DNA of 64,000 bases from Rhodobacter sp. (GTDB lineage Bacteria; Pseudomonadota; Alphaproteobacteria; Rhodobacterales; Rhodobacteraceae): assembly GCA_030066215.1 (NCBI GenBank), contig JASJCA010000016.1, positions 1 through 64,000 on the forward strand. The letters are read 5' to 3'. Under the pieces are notes generated by a model. The model worked only from the letters and a program-made list of their open reading frames with translations. It had not been told where the DNA came from and searched no databases. Below, in pieces: positions 25,794 through 34,227 of the stretch (its first letter is position 1; the number at the start of each line of letters is the position of its first letter). The translations under genes were made by a program, and so were the position numbers.

Positions 25794-26057
25794 GTGATCG
25801 AGAATTTCGACCCGTCCAAAGACTTGTTTCGGATCGAAATCCCTGGGCTGGGCCCGAGGTTGCCGTCGACTGAGCTTGCTTTGTCCGGCGACGACACCGC
25901 GACGAACTTTACCGCGAACGGCAGGACCTACGCGACGCTCGCCGGCCTGACACCGCAGGGATTGGCCAATCCGAACACACAGGCAGCAACGCCTGCGGTC
26001 GTCGTGCAGCAGGTCGACGACACCGAAGGCATCGGCGCAGTTCCGATCTCGCTCTAA
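25794..26057 (+). CDS. Small hypothetical protein, faint RTX-cap resemblance
   Basis: An 87-residue frame starting with GTG, acidic and rich in Thr and Ala. The start VIENFDPSKDLFRIEIPGLG resembles the D-F-D-P-x-x-D strand found just after RTX repeats, but there are no glycine-rich repeats. No strong ribosome binding site is visible and the frame is open for a few codons upstream. It ends 28 bases before the convergent aminotransferase. It might be a remnant of a larger secreted protein. Confidence 0.4.
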   Translation: MIENFDPSKDLFRIEIPGLGPRLPSTELALSGDDTATNFTANGRTYATLAGLTPQGLANPNTQAATPAVVVQQVDDTEGIGAVPISL

Positions 26058-26085
26058 GGCGCCAGGCGTCCACGTTGTTTCGGTG

Positions 26086-26949
26086 TCACACCGCCGATTT
26101 GCGGCTTTCGTCCAGGTAGATCTCGCGCAGGCGTGTTGCGACAGGGCCGGGGCTGCCGTCGCCGAGGGGGTGGCCGTCGATCTCCACCACCGGCATCACA
26201 AAGGTCGAGGCCGAGGTAATGAACGCCTCGTCCGCCGCCTGCGCCTCGTCGATGGTGAAGGCACGCTCTTCAACCTCCATCTGCGCCTCGCGCGCGAACC
26301 GCAGCACGGCGGCCCGGGTGATGCCGTGCAGGATGTCGTTCGACAGATGCCGGGTCACGATCTTGCGGCCCTTCACGATATAGGCGTTGTTCGAGGTGCC
26401 CTCGGTCACCTGCCCGTCCTCGACCATCCAGGCGTCGTCGCAGCCGTCCTTTTTGGCCATCATCTTGCCGACCGCGGGATAGAGCAGCTGGACCGTCTTG
26501 ATGTCGCGCCGTCCCCAGCGAATGTCGGGGATCGAGATCACCTTGATGCCGGTCTTCGCCTTCGGGCTGTCGGCAAGGCCCGGCTTGGCCTGGGTGAAGA
26601 GCACGATGGTCGAGGGCACCGCGTCCGCGTCGGGAAATTCGAAGTCGCGATCTCCGGCCGCACCGCGGGTCACCTGCAGGTAGACCAACCCGTCGTCGAG
26701 CGCGTTCAGCCGCACCAGTTCGCGGTGAATCTCCAGAAGCGCGTCCATTGTGACCGGACAGGCCATGTCGAGTTCGCTCAGCGAGCGTTCCAGCCGCGCT
26801 GCGTGGCCGTCGAAGTCGATCAGCTTGCCGCCGAGGACCGAGGTCACCTCGTAGACGCCGTCGGCGAACAAAAAGCCGCGGTCGAAGACCGACACCTTGG
26901 CGTCCTCTTCCGGCACATAGGCGCCATCGACATAGACGATCCGGCTCAT
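26086..26949 (-). CDS. D-amino-acid aminotransferase
   Basis: A 287-residue class IV PLP aminotransferase. It starts RIVYVDGAYVPEEDAKVSVFDRG, the usual D-alanine aminotransferase N terminus; the PLP Lys is Lys151 in RRDIKTVQLL; EGTSNNAYIV and HGITRAAVL bind the cofactor. It exchanges the amino group between D-alanine or similar and 2-oxoglutarate, forming D-glutamate. It is the last gene of a minus-strand group with dgcN and dgcA, which metabolise D-glutamate, so the products connect. Branched-chain or 4-amino-4-deoxychorismate activity is less likely. Confidence 0.88.
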   Translation of the reverse strand: MSRIVYVDGAYVPEEDAKVSVFDRGFLFADGVYEVTSVLGGKLIDFDGHAARLERSLSELDMACPVTMDALLEIHRELVRLNALDDGLVYLQVTRGAAGDRDFEFPDADAVPSTIVLFTQAKPGLADSPKAKTGIKVISIPDIRWGRRDIKTVQLLYPAVGKMMAKKDGCDDAWMVEDGQVTEGTSNNAYIVKGRKIVTRHLSNDILHGITRAAVLRFAREAQMEVEERAFTIDEAQAADEAFITSASTFVMPVVEIDGHPLGDGSPGPVATRLREIYLDESRKSAV

Positions 26950-27001
26950 GCAAGGCTCCTTTCGCTGGCTTCGGGTGTCATCGGGCGTTGCGGCGCGGGG
27001 G

Positions 27002-27628
27002 TCAAGTGCGGCTTGGCCGCAGGGCGATATCCTGGGGCCCAAGCCGCCGGGCCTGCAGCAGATGCCGCAGCACCGCCGCGACCGACCGGGCGTCCTCCAG
27101 CGCGTCGTGGGCGCGCCGCGGCGGCAGCCCGAAATAGGCCGGCAGGCCGCTGCTTTGCGTGCGTTCGATATCGGCCTGCGGCATGCCCGCCTTGAGCAAC
27201 AAGGACGCCGCGTTGCCGAACCGGTCGGCTGGGACCGGCGGTGCGATACCGGCAACGTAGCAGCTGACCGCCATCAGGTTCAGCTCGTCCTTGCCCCAGG
27301 ACCAGAGCGTCAGCCCCTCGGCGAAACTCGCCAGATCGGCAAGGGCTGTGCCCAGATCCACGCCTTCTTGCGCGATCCGCTCCGGCGTCAGACCGGTCAA
27401 GTCGGTGAGGAACGGATCGATGGCGACCTCTGCGCCGAACCGATCCCGCGGCCGGACGACGCGTTCGAAGGTCGCGAGGTCGGGATATCGGTCCTCCAGC
27501 GAAAGCTTCACCGCACCGATCTGCACCACGGTCGGATCGGGGTCGAAGGGCCCGCACCAGTGCCGCCCCAGCGCGCCCTTGCGGGTCAGGAACTCGCAGT
27601 CGAGCACCACCGCCGCCGTTACCCCCAC
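27002..27628 (-). CDS. DEDDh-family 3'-5' exonuclease
   Basis: A 208-residue nuclease. The D-x-E pair is in VVLDCEFLT, the second acidic motif in LWSWGKDELNLMA, and the H-x4-D motif in RRAHDALEDARSV. It resembles DNA polymerase III epsilon-like or ribonuclease T-like proteins. The open frame extends 52 codons into the upstream gene; I take GTG 27628, which overlaps the dgcA stop (27619-27621). Why it sits between D-amino-acid genes is unclear; it may be a passenger in the transcript. Confidence 0.82.
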   Translation of the reverse strand: MGVTAAVVLDCEFLTRKGALGRHWCGPFDPDPTVVQIGAVKLSLEDRYPDLATFERVVRPRDRFGAEVAIDPFLTDLTGLTPERIAQEGVDLGTALADLASFAEGLTLWSWGKDELNLMAVSCYVAGIAPPVPADRFGNAASLLLKAGMPQADIERTQSSGLPAYFGLPPRRAHDALEDARSVAAVLRHLLQARRLGPQDIALRPSRT

Positions 27629-28584
27629 AGCGCTGCCTCCGGCGGATGCACCCCCGCGCCGTCGAACCGCAACGGCACTGCGCGGTCCTCGGCCAGCAGC
27701 AACGGCCCGTCGAGATCGACGATATCGGCGCCCTGCGCGACCAGCACGGCCGGCGCCATGGCCAGCGATGAGCCGACCATGCAACCGACCATCACGCCGA
27801 AGCCCGCTGCTCGTGCCGCGTCGCGCAACGCCAGGGCCTCGGTCAGCCCGCCGGTCTTGTCGAGCTTGATGTTGACCACGTCGTACTTGCCCGCAAGCCC
27901 CGGCAGCGAGGCCCGGTCGTGACAGCTTTCGTCGGCGCAGACCGGCAGCGGCCGCGCGATTTCGGCCAGCATGGCGTCGTCGTCGGCGGGCAGCGGCTGT
28001 TCCACCAGCTCCACGCCCAGCCGCATCAAGTGCGGCGCCAGATCGGCATAAACCTCGGCGGTCCAGCCCTCGTTGGCATCGACGATCAGCCGAGCCGCCG
28101 GCGCGCCGGCCCGCACCGCTTCGAGCCGCGGCATGTCGTCGGGCGTTCCGAGCTTGATCTTCAGCAAAGGCCGGTGCGCCTGCCGCGCCGCCGCCGCCCG
28201 CATCCGGTCAGGCGTATCGAGCGACAGGGTGAAGGCGGTGACGACCGGCCCCGGCGGTTCCAGGCCCGCGAGCTGCCAGACCCGCCGGCCCGCCCGCTTG
28301 GCCTCGAGGTCCCACAGCGCGCAATCCACCGCATTGCGGGCCGCGCCCGCCGACAGCGCCCGCTGCAGCGCCGCGCGGTCCAGCGGCATCGGCACACCCT
28401 CAATCTGTGCCGAGACCGACTCCAGTGTCTCGCCATAGCGCGCATAAGGCACGCACTCGCCCCAGCCCTCCAGGCCGCCATCCGCAACGCGCACCGTCAA
28501 AACCTGCGCCTCGTCCCGCGACCCGCGCGAGATCTTGAATGCTTCCGCCAACCGAAACACGCTCCGCTCGACACTCAGACGCAC
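27619..28584 (-). CDS. dgcA: N-acetyl-D-glutamate racemase DgcA (dipeptide-epimerase family)
   Basis: A 321-residue enolase-superfamily enzyme. In order: K-I-K (in PLLKIKLGTPDD), metal ligands in LIVDANEGWT, ELVEQPLP and CADESCHD, and the second base in NIKLDKTGG. This is the Ala-Glu epimerase type. Because a DgcN-type gene lies just upstream, DgcA is the best name: in the marine D-glutamate pathway it turns N-acetyl-D-glutamate into the L form. GTG 28584 has AAGGAG 7 bases upstream; a TTG 2 codons earlier is too close to that site. An L-Ala-D/L-Glu epimerase in murein recycling is the alternative. Confidence 0.82.
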   Translation of the reverse strand: MRLSVERSVFRLAEAFKISRGSRDEAQVLTVRVADGGLEGWGECVPYARYGETLESVSAQIEGVPMPLDRAALQRALSAGAARNAVDCALWDLEAKRAGRRVWQLAGLEPPGPVVTAFTLSLDTPDRMRAAAARQAHRPLLKIKLGTPDDMPRLEAVRAGAPAARLIVDANEGWTAEVYADLAPHLMRLGVELVEQPLPADDDAMLAEIARPLPVCADESCHDRASLPGLAGKYDVVNIKLDKTGGLTEALALRDAARAAGFGVMVGCMVGSSLAMAPAVLVAQGADIVDLDGPLLLAEDRAVPLRFDGAGVHPPEAALWG

Positions 28585-28593
28585 CGCCAAGCT

Positions 28594-28617
28594 CCTTCAT
28601 CTGGCCAAAAATATCCC
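28594..28617 (-). repeat. Dispersed Rhodobacterales-like leader element, copy 1
   Basis: Read on the minus strand: GGGATATTTTTGGCCAGATGAAG, which runs directly into the ribosome binding site of dgcA. The two other related sites (37817 and 41786) have GAGTATTT-G/C-GGACGAGAAGAAG. The shared plan is GA/G-TATTT, a GGCC/GGAC block and AGAAGAAG/ATGAAG. Confidence 0.5.
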
Positions 28618-28716
28618 GGGGGGTCGTCCTTGGTTGCGCCATTGGTCCGAGCGACTAATGGACGACGGGGGCAGAGCCCCCCACCTACCGCGGCGCGCGC
28701 AGCGCGGCGCACTCAC

Positions 28717-29718
28717 TCAAACCGCCGCCAACGCATCCGCCAGCCGCTCCGCCCCCTGCCGGAACGGATCGACCGCCGGCAATCCCATACGTTTCTCGAC
28801 GCCATCCAGATAGCTCAAAGCCGCATCCTCGCTCATCCCCGCCGTGTTGACCGACACCCCCACCACTTGACACGCCGGGTTCGCCACCTGCGCCAGGGGC
28901 AGCGCGGTGTCGCGCAACAGCTCCAGCGACGGCAAGTCGTATCCGGGCAGCCCGCGCATATGCGGCCGCGTCGGCTCGTGGCTGAGGATCAGCGCATCTG
29001 GCTGCCCGCCATGGACCAGCGCCATCGTGACCCCGGAATAAGACACGTGGAACAGCGATCCCTGTCCCTCGATCAGATCCCAATGGTCGTCGTCGTTGTC
29101 CGGCGTCAGCCATTCCACCGAGCCGGCCATGAAATCCGCCACCACCGCGTCGAGCGGCACCCCGTCGCCGGTGATCAGGATGCCGGTCTGCCCGGTGGCG
29201 CGGAACGTCGCCTTCATGCCCTTGGCCTGCATCGCCCGGTCCATCGCCAGGGCGGTGTACATCTTGCCGACCGAGCAATCGGTGCCCACCGCCAGGCAGC
29301 GTTTTCCGGACCGCCGGACCCCGTTGGCGATCGGGTACTTGACCTCCGGCACGCGCACGTCGTGCAACGCCCGCCCCGTCGCCTCGGCCACCGCCACCAG
29401 ATCGGGCTCGTCGCGTAAAAGGCTGTGCAGGCCGGAGGCGAGGTCGAAGCCCTCCTCCAGCGCCATCACCAGCACTTTCTTCCAAGCCGGAGAGATCACG
29501 CCGCCGCGGTTGGCCACGCCGATCACCAGGGTCTTGGCGCCCGCCGCCCGGGCCTCGGTCAGCGTCATATCGGTCAGCCCCAGGTCGGCCTGGCAACCCT
29601 CCATCCGATACTGGCCCACTGCATGCTCCGGCCGCCAGTCCTTGATCCCCTGCGCCACCTTCGCGGCGAGCTGATCCGGCGCATCGCCGAGAAACAACAG
29701 ATAGGGTGTCTGAATCAT
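28717..29718 (-). CDS. dgcN: DUF1611 protein, probable D-glutamate N-acetyltransferase DgcN
   Basis: A 333-residue protein of the DUF1611 family. An N-terminal Rossmann-like part (about 1-120, with TLVIGVANRGG) is followed by a P-loop ATPase-like part with VGTDCSVGKMYTAL and further conserved FRATGQTGILITG and IEGQGSLFHVSYSG. DgcN proteins N-acetylate D-glutamate before DgcA racemises it. The adjacent epimerase gene downstream and D-amino-acid aminotransferase support the same pathway here. The start is the ATG at 29718. About 280 non-coding bases separate it from divergent malyl-CoA lyase. Confidence 0.83.
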   Translation of the reverse strand: MIQTPYLLFLGDAPDQLAAKVAQGIKDWRPEHAVGQYRMEGCQADLGLTDMTLTEARAAGAKTLVIGVANRGGVISPAWKKVLVMALEEGFDLASGLHSLLRDEPDLVAVAEATGRALHDVRVPEVKYPIANGVRRSGKRCLAVGTDCSVGKMYTALAMDRAMQAKGMKATFRATGQTGILITGDGVPLDAVVADFMAGSVEWLTPDNDDDHWDLIEGQGSLFHVSYSGVTMALVHGGQPDALILSHEPTRPHMRGLPGYDLPSLELLRDTALPLAQVANPACQVVGVSVNTAGMSEDAALSYLDGVEKRMGLPAVDPFRQGAERLADALAAV

Positions 29719-29999
29719 CGCGCGTCTCCCCCGACCTGGCGCAGTATTCCAAAGCCGCGCCGCGATGTCCTACGGAATTCTGGGGCCCGGTAGTCTCTAG
29801 GCGGGAGAATTCATCACAATGCCGTGCCAACGCGCAAGATTATCCCGCTGATCTTGCCTTGATCCGCGGTTTCTTCGGCATCTGCCCGCCGACAAACGCC
29901 TGCGCCAGATTTCTGCACCTGCAAATTCGCGCTTGCGGCACCGGGGGCAATAATCTACCGGTCCGGCGAGTTCGGACGAAACAAACTTGCCGAGACGCC

Positions 30000-30959
30000 A
30001 TGTCCTTTCGCATCCAGCCGACGCCGCCCGCCCGCCCCAACCGCTGCCAGCTCTTCGGCCCCGGCTCACGCTCGGCGATCTTCGAAAAGATGGCGGCGTC
30101 GGCGGCCGACGTGATCAACCTCGACCTCGAAGACAGCGTCGCCCCCGACGACAAGCCGCAGGCGCGCAAGAGCATCATCGAGGCCATCGGCGACATCGAC
30201 TGGGGCACAAAGCACCTCAGCGTTCGGATCAACGGCCTCGACACGCCGTACTGGTATCGCGACGTGGTAGAGCTTTTGGAGAATGCCGCCGAGCGGCTCG
30301 ACCAGATCATGATCCCGAAGGTCGGCAACGCGGCCGACATCTACGCCGTCGACGCCCTGGTCACCGCGGTCGAGACCGCCGCCGGCCGCGCCAAGAAGAT
30401 CGGCTTCGAGGTGATCATCGAATCCGCCGCCGGGATCGCCCATGTGGAAGAGATTGCCGCCAGCTCGCCGCGTCTGCAGGCGATGTCGCTCGGCGCCGCC
30501 GACTTCGCCGCCTCGATGGGCATGGCAACCACCGGCATCGGCGGCACCCAGGAAAACTACTACATGATCCACGAGGGCGCGAAGTACTGGCCCGACCCCT
30601 GGCACTGGGCCCAGGCCGCCATCGTCGCCGCCTGCCGAACCCACGGCGTGCTGCCGGTCGACGGGCCGTTCGGCGACTTTTCCGACGACGACGGCTTCGT
30701 CGCCCAGGCCCGCCGGTCGGCGACGCTGGGCATGGTCGGCAAATGGGCGATCCACCCCAAGCAAGTGGCGCTGGCCAACACCGTTTTCACCCCGTCCGAG
30801 GCCCAGGTGACCGAGGCGCGCGAGATCCTCGCCGCGATGGAGCAGGCCAAGAAGGACGGCGCGGGCGCCACGGTCTATAAGGGCCGGCTGGTCGACATCG
30901 CCTCGATCAAGCAGGCCGAGGTGATCGTGCGCCAGGCCGAGATGATCGGCGCCGCCTGA
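30000..30959 (+). CDS. mcl1: L-malyl-CoA/beta-methylmalyl-CoA lyase
   Basis: A 319-residue CitE-like lyase nearly collinear with Rhodobacter Mcl1: SFRIQPTPPARPNRCQLFGP at the start, INLDLEDSVAPDDK with the metal-binding residues, QIMIPKVG, FEVIIESAAGIAHVEEIA, SLGAADFAASMGM and KWAIHPKQV. It splits malyl-CoA to acetyl-CoA and glyoxylate and makes or splits methylmalyl-CoA. It serves acetate assimilation by the ethylmalonyl-CoA route or glyoxylate use. ATG 30000 is fixed by the family N terminus; a much longer open frame upstream is not supported. No other ethylmalonyl-CoA gene is in the window. Confidence 0.95.
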   Translation: MSFRIQPTPPARPNRCQLFGPGSRSAIFEKMAASAADVINLDLEDSVAPDDKPQARKSIIEAIGDIDWGTKHLSVRINGLDTPYWYRDVVELLENAAERLDQIMIPKVGNAADIYAVDALVTAVETAAGRAKKIGFEVIIESAAGIAHVEEIAASSPRLQAMSLGAADFAASMGMATTGIGGTQENYYMIHEGAKYWPDPWHWAQAAIVAACRTHGVLPVDGPFGDFSDDDGFVAQARRSATLGMVGKWAIHPKQVALANTVFTPSEAQVTEAREILAAMEQAKKDGAGATVYKGRLVDIASIKQAEVIVRQAEMIGAA

Positions 30960-31081
30960 GCCCGGGCCAGAAATCTCCGAAGAATTTTGCCCAGAATTCT
31001 TAGCATGACTCTGGCTTTCGCTTGCCCAGTGGCGGGCTAGGCCAACGTGTCGCGCTTGCTTGCAGCGCGAATCTCGTACAC

Positions 31082-31097
31082 ATTCGCATTATCGAAT
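31082..31097. promoter_or_regulatory. SqrR/BigR-type operator (ATTC-N8-GAAT)
   Basis: ATTC-GCATTATC-GAAT lies 24 bases before the first gene of the MBL-MBL-thioredoxin group and just ahead of its GGGAGGAG ribosome binding site. As I recall, ATTC-N8-GAAT is the motif of SqrR, the persulfide-sensing ArsR-family repressor of Rhodobacter capsulatus. The core ATTCG-N6-CGAAT is a perfect inverted repeat. No SqrR gene is in the window. Confidence 0.6.
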
Positions 31098-31120
31098 ATC
31101 TCTGAGGGAGGAGACCCCCC

Positions 31121-32032
31121 GTGACCCTGACACGGCGCGCCGTTCTGGCCACCGGTACCGCCGGCCTTGCCGCCGGCTTGTGCCCCTTGCGCGCCTGGTC
31201 GGGCGCGTCGTTGAACCTCGGCGATCTGCAGATCGACACCCTCAGCGATGGCCACCTGGTGCTTCCGCTGAGCTTCGCCCTGGGCGACATCGCGCCGGAA
31301 GACGCCGCGCCGATCTTCGCCCGGTACGGCATTTCGGGCGATACGCTGGAGCCGCCCTGCAACGTCACGCTGGTTCGCGACGGCACCAACACGGTGCTGT
31401 TCGACGTGGGCGCCGGGCCCGATTTCATGCCCTCGGCGGGCAAGCTGGCCGAGGCGCTCGACACACTCGGCCTCGCGACCGAGGACGTCACCCACGTCGT
31501 CTTCACCCACGGCCATCCCGACCACCTTTGGGGCGCGCTCGACGATTTCGACGACCCGATGTTCATCGAGGCCACGCATCTGATCGGCAAGGCCGAGTTC
31601 GACTATTGGATGGACCCCGCGACGGTCGACACCATCGACGCCGGCCGCACCACCTTCGCCGTCGGCGCCAAGCGGCGGCTGGAGGAGCTGGCGGACGCCA
31701 TCGCCACCTTCGAAGACGGCGACGAAATTCTGCCCGGCATCGCCGCGCACGCCAGCTACGGCCACACGCCGGGCCATATGTCCTTCGAACTTGCGGGCGG
31801 CGCGATGATCGTCGGCGACGCCGTCGTCAACCATCACCTGGCCTTCGAGCGGCCCGAGTGGCGGTCCGGCTCGGACCAGGACCCGGACATGGGCGCCGAC
31901 ACGCGGGTGAAGCTGCTCGACCAGATCGCCAGCGCTCAGATGACCTTAATCGGCTTCCACCTGCCCGGCGGCGGCATCGGGCGGGTTGAGAGAACCGCAG
32001 ACGGCTACCGCTTTGTCACGGAGGATATGTGA
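31121..32032 (+). CDS. MBL-fold metallohydrolase, Tat-exported
   Basis: A 303-residue protein starting with GTG (GGGAGGAG at 31106-31113). The twin-arginine signal TRRAVLATGTAGLAAG directs it folded to the periplasm. The zinc motif H-x-H-x-D-H is intact in FTHGHPDHLWG, followed by HTPGHMSFEL and GDAVVNHH. The lactonase-like MBL family covers many hydrolases. It heads a tight group with a second MBL protein and a thioredoxin-like protein behind a SqrR-like operator, which suggests a role in sulfur compound or persulfide metabolism (inference). Confidence 0.87.
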   Translation: MTLTRRAVLATGTAGLAAGLCPLRAWSGASLNLGDLQIDTLSDGHLVLPLSFALGDIAPEDAAPIFARYGISGDTLEPPCNVTLVRDGTNTVLFDVGAGPDFMPSAGKLAEALDTLGLATEDVTHVVFTHGHPDHLWGALDDFDDPMFIEATHLIGKAEFDYWMDPATVDTIDAGRTTFAVGAKRRLEELADAIATFEDGDEILPGIAAHASYGHTPGHMSFELAGGAMIVGDAVVNHHLAFERPEWRSGSDQDPDMGADTRVKLLDQIASAQMTLIGFHLPGGGIGRVERTADGYRFVTEDM

Positions 32033-32974
32033 ATGCGCGCCCTCGTTCTCCTGGCCCTACTGGCCACGCCTGCCTTGGCCTCCGAGGACATTCCCGACCA
32101 GTACCCGGAAAGCCCGCTTTATTCTAAGCCCCTCGAAGTGATCCCGGGCGTCTGGTCCGCGATCGGCGCCACCGCTCCGCCGACTTATGAAAACACCGGG
32201 CATAACAACAACTTGTCCTTCATCGTCACCGGCGACGGCGTGGTGGTGATCAACGGCGGCGCGGCCTACATCCTTGCCAAGGCCCTGCATGAGGAAATCC
32301 AGCAGATCACCGACCAGCCGGTCAAGCTGGTGATCGACGAGAACGGCCAGGGCCACGCCATGCTCGGAAACAAGTATTGGGCCGAACAGGGGGTGACGAT
32401 CGTCGCCCACGCCGACGCCGCGCATGAGTTCGAGGAGAACGGGTTTCAGATCCTCGAGGGCATGAAGCGCTACAACCGCGACAAGGCGGAGGGGACCGAC
32501 CTCAAGGGCCCCGACGAGACCTTCGACGAGGCCTATATCGTCGAAATGGGCGGCGTGCGGATCGAGGCGCTGCACCTCGGCGACGCGCATTCCCCCGGCG
32601 ACATCTCGGTCTGGCTGCCCGAGCAGAAACTCGTGATCGCCGGCGACATGGCGTTTCATAAACGCATGCTGCCGATCTTCGCGGACACCTGCACGTCGTG
32701 CTGGCTCGAGACCTGGGAGACCGAATTCGAAGCGCTCGGCGCGGAGATCGTCATTCCCGGCCATGGCGGCCCCACCGACATGGCGACGGTACGGCGATAC
32801 ACCCACGGCTACCTCACCGACCTGCGCGCCAAGATCGGGGCGCATCTCGACGCTGGCGGCGATCTGGCGGACGCGTATTATGTCGACCAAAGCGCCTGGG
32901 CCCACCTCGACACCTTCGAGGAGCTGGCGACCAAGAACGCCGGCCGGGTCTACGAAGAGATGGAGTTCGAATAA
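32033..32974 (+). CDS. MBL-fold protein with degenerate metal motif, SoxH-like
   Basis: A 313-residue exported protein: signal peptide RALVLLALLATPALA, then GHNNNLSFIVTGDGVVVINGG. The expected H-x-H-x-D-H motif is replaced by VIDENGQGHAMLGN, with only the last His kept. Later ligands remain: HLGDAHSPGD, IAGDMAFHK and IPGHGGP. Its ATG follows the previous stop with no gap, after GGAGG. It resembles the periplasmic SoxH/quinoprotein-relay MBL proteins. With the first ligand set missing it may bind one metal only or act without hydrolysis. Confidence 0.8.
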   Translation: MRALVLLALLATPALASEDIPDQYPESPLYSKPLEVIPGVWSAIGATAPPTYENTGHNNNLSFIVTGDGVVVINGGAAYILAKALHEEIQQITDQPVKLVIDENGQGHAMLGNKYWAEQGVTIVAHADAAHEFEENGFQILEGMKRYNRDKAEGTDLKGPDETFDEAYIVEMGGVRIEALHLGDAHSPGDISVWLPEQKLVIAGDMAFHKRMLPIFADTCTSCWLETWETEFEALGAEIVIPGHGGPTDMATVRRYTHGYLTDLRAKIGAHLDAGGDLADAYYVDQSAWAHLDTFEELATKNAGRVYEEMEFE

Positions 32975-33528
32975 TGGCCGCGACGCCACCCGCCTGTGAT
33001 TTCGGCTGGAAAGCCGCCGAGTTCGTCCTGCCCGCCACCGACGGCAAGACCTACGGCCTGGCCGACATCGCCGGGCCGAACGGCACGCTGATCGTGTTCA
33101 TCTGCAACCATTGCCCTTATGTGACCTCGGTGATCGACCGGCTGGTGGCGACGCTGGCGGACATCCAAGCGCTCGGGATCGGGGTCGCCGCGATCAGCGC
33201 CAATGACGCAAACGACTACCCCCAGGACAGCTTTCCCAACATGAAGCTCTTCGCCGAGCGTCACGGGTTTCCCTTCCCCTATCTCTACGATGAGCCGCAG
33301 ACCGTTGCCCGCGCCTATGGCGCCGCATGCACCCCGGATTTCTTCGGCTTCGACAAGGACTTGGGCCTGCAGTACCGCGGCCGCCTTGACGCCCACGGCC
33401 GCGCCCCGGCGCCGGCGGATGCCAAGCGCGAGCTCTATGACGCGATGCGGCAGATCGCCGAGACCGGCCAGGGCCCGCGCGACCAGATCCCCTCGATGGG
33501 CTGTTCGATCAAATGGAAGGCCGCATGA
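32974..33528 (+). CDS. Thioredoxin-like protein of the AhpC/TSA group
   Basis: A 184-residue protein without a signal peptide. The thioredoxin fold carries the redox site C-N-H-C in LIVFICNHCPYVTSV, followed by ISANDANDYPQDSF and GAACTPDFFGFD. The family reduces disulfides or peroxides. Its start overlaps the previous stop (TAATG), and its own stop overlaps the next start (ATGA), so the unit is translated as one chain. It fits with the sulfur-related proposal for the two upstream genes. Confidence 0.88.
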   Translation: MAATPPACDFGWKAAEFVLPATDGKTYGLADIAGPNGTLIVFICNHCPYVTSVIDRLVATLADIQALGIGVAAISANDANDYPQDSFPNMKLFAERHGFPFPYLYDEPQTVARAYGAACTPDFFGFDKDLGLQYRGRLDAHGRAPAPADAKRELYDAMRQIAETGQGPRDQIPSMGCSIKWKAA

Positions 33529-34187
33529 GCGGGATCATCTTCGATCTCGACGGCACGCTGATCGACAGCGCCCCCGACATCCACCTCGGCGCCAATGCGA
33601 TGATGCGGTCCGAGGGGCTGCCCGAGCTTAGCTTCGACGAGGTCAAGGGTTTCATCGGCAAGGGCGTCGGCGCGCTGATCTCGCAATGCCTCGCGGCCCA
33701 GGGCGTCGACGAAACGCCCGAGCAGGTCGCCCGCATGTCGCGGCTTTTCCACGAGATCTACGAGACCGAGATCCGGCTGACCACGCTTTACCCAAATGTC
33801 GAGTCCACGCTGACCGGGCTCAAAGCGGACGGCTTCCACCTGGGTCTCTGCACCAACAAGCCCGAGGGCCCGACCCATGCGGTGCTGCGGCACTTCGGGA
33901 TTGACCATCTGTTCGACGCCTTCACCTTCGGCGACGGGCCCTATCCGCGCAAACCCGACCCCGCACCGGTGCGCCATATCGTCGACCAGCTGCCGGCGCG
34001 CGATTTCCTTTATGTCGGCGATAGCGAGACCGACGCTGCGACGGCACAGAACGCCAAGCTGCCGATGGCGATCTTCACCCAAGGCTACCGCAAGACCCCG
34101 ATCGAACAACTCTACCACGACGCCCATTTCGACGATTTCGCCGAGCTGCGCCCGATCGTCGACCGTCTGGTACCGCTGCCGGAATGA
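33525..34187 (+). CDS. gph: Phosphoglycolate phosphatase-like HAD hydrolase
   Basis: A 220-residue HAD phosphatase. Motif I is IIFDLDGTLIDSAPD with nucleophile Asp7, the cap contains GKGVGALISQCL, motif II is LGLCTNKPEG, and motifs III/IV are RKPDPAP and YVGDSETDAATA. This matches Gph, which removes the Rubisco-blocking 2-phosphoglycolate or repair-derived phosphoglycolate. ATG 33525 overlaps the upstream stop (ATGA). A CbbY-like phosphatase follows 40 bases later, so both detoxify sugar phosphates linked to the Calvin cycle in relatives. Confidence 0.88.
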   Translation: MSGIIFDLDGTLIDSAPDIHLGANAMMRSEGLPELSFDEVKGFIGKGVGALISQCLAAQGVDETPEQVARMSRLFHEIYETEIRLTTLYPNVESTLTGLKADGFHLGLCTNKPEGPTHAVLRHFGIDHLFDAFTFGDGPYPRKPDPAPVRHIVDQLPARDFLYVGDSETDAATAQNAKLPMAIFTQGYRKTPIEQLYHDAHFDDFAELRPIVDRLVPLPE

Positions 34188-34227
34188 TGAGGCGGCTGGC
34201 AGCGCCTTGCCGCCCGCGCGCCCGGCG

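Noticed and set aside
29719-29999. TGCAAATT-CGCG-CTTGCGGC as an operator of malyl-CoA lyase
   Set aside because: The symmetry is weak and matches no regulator motif I can name; not enough to list.
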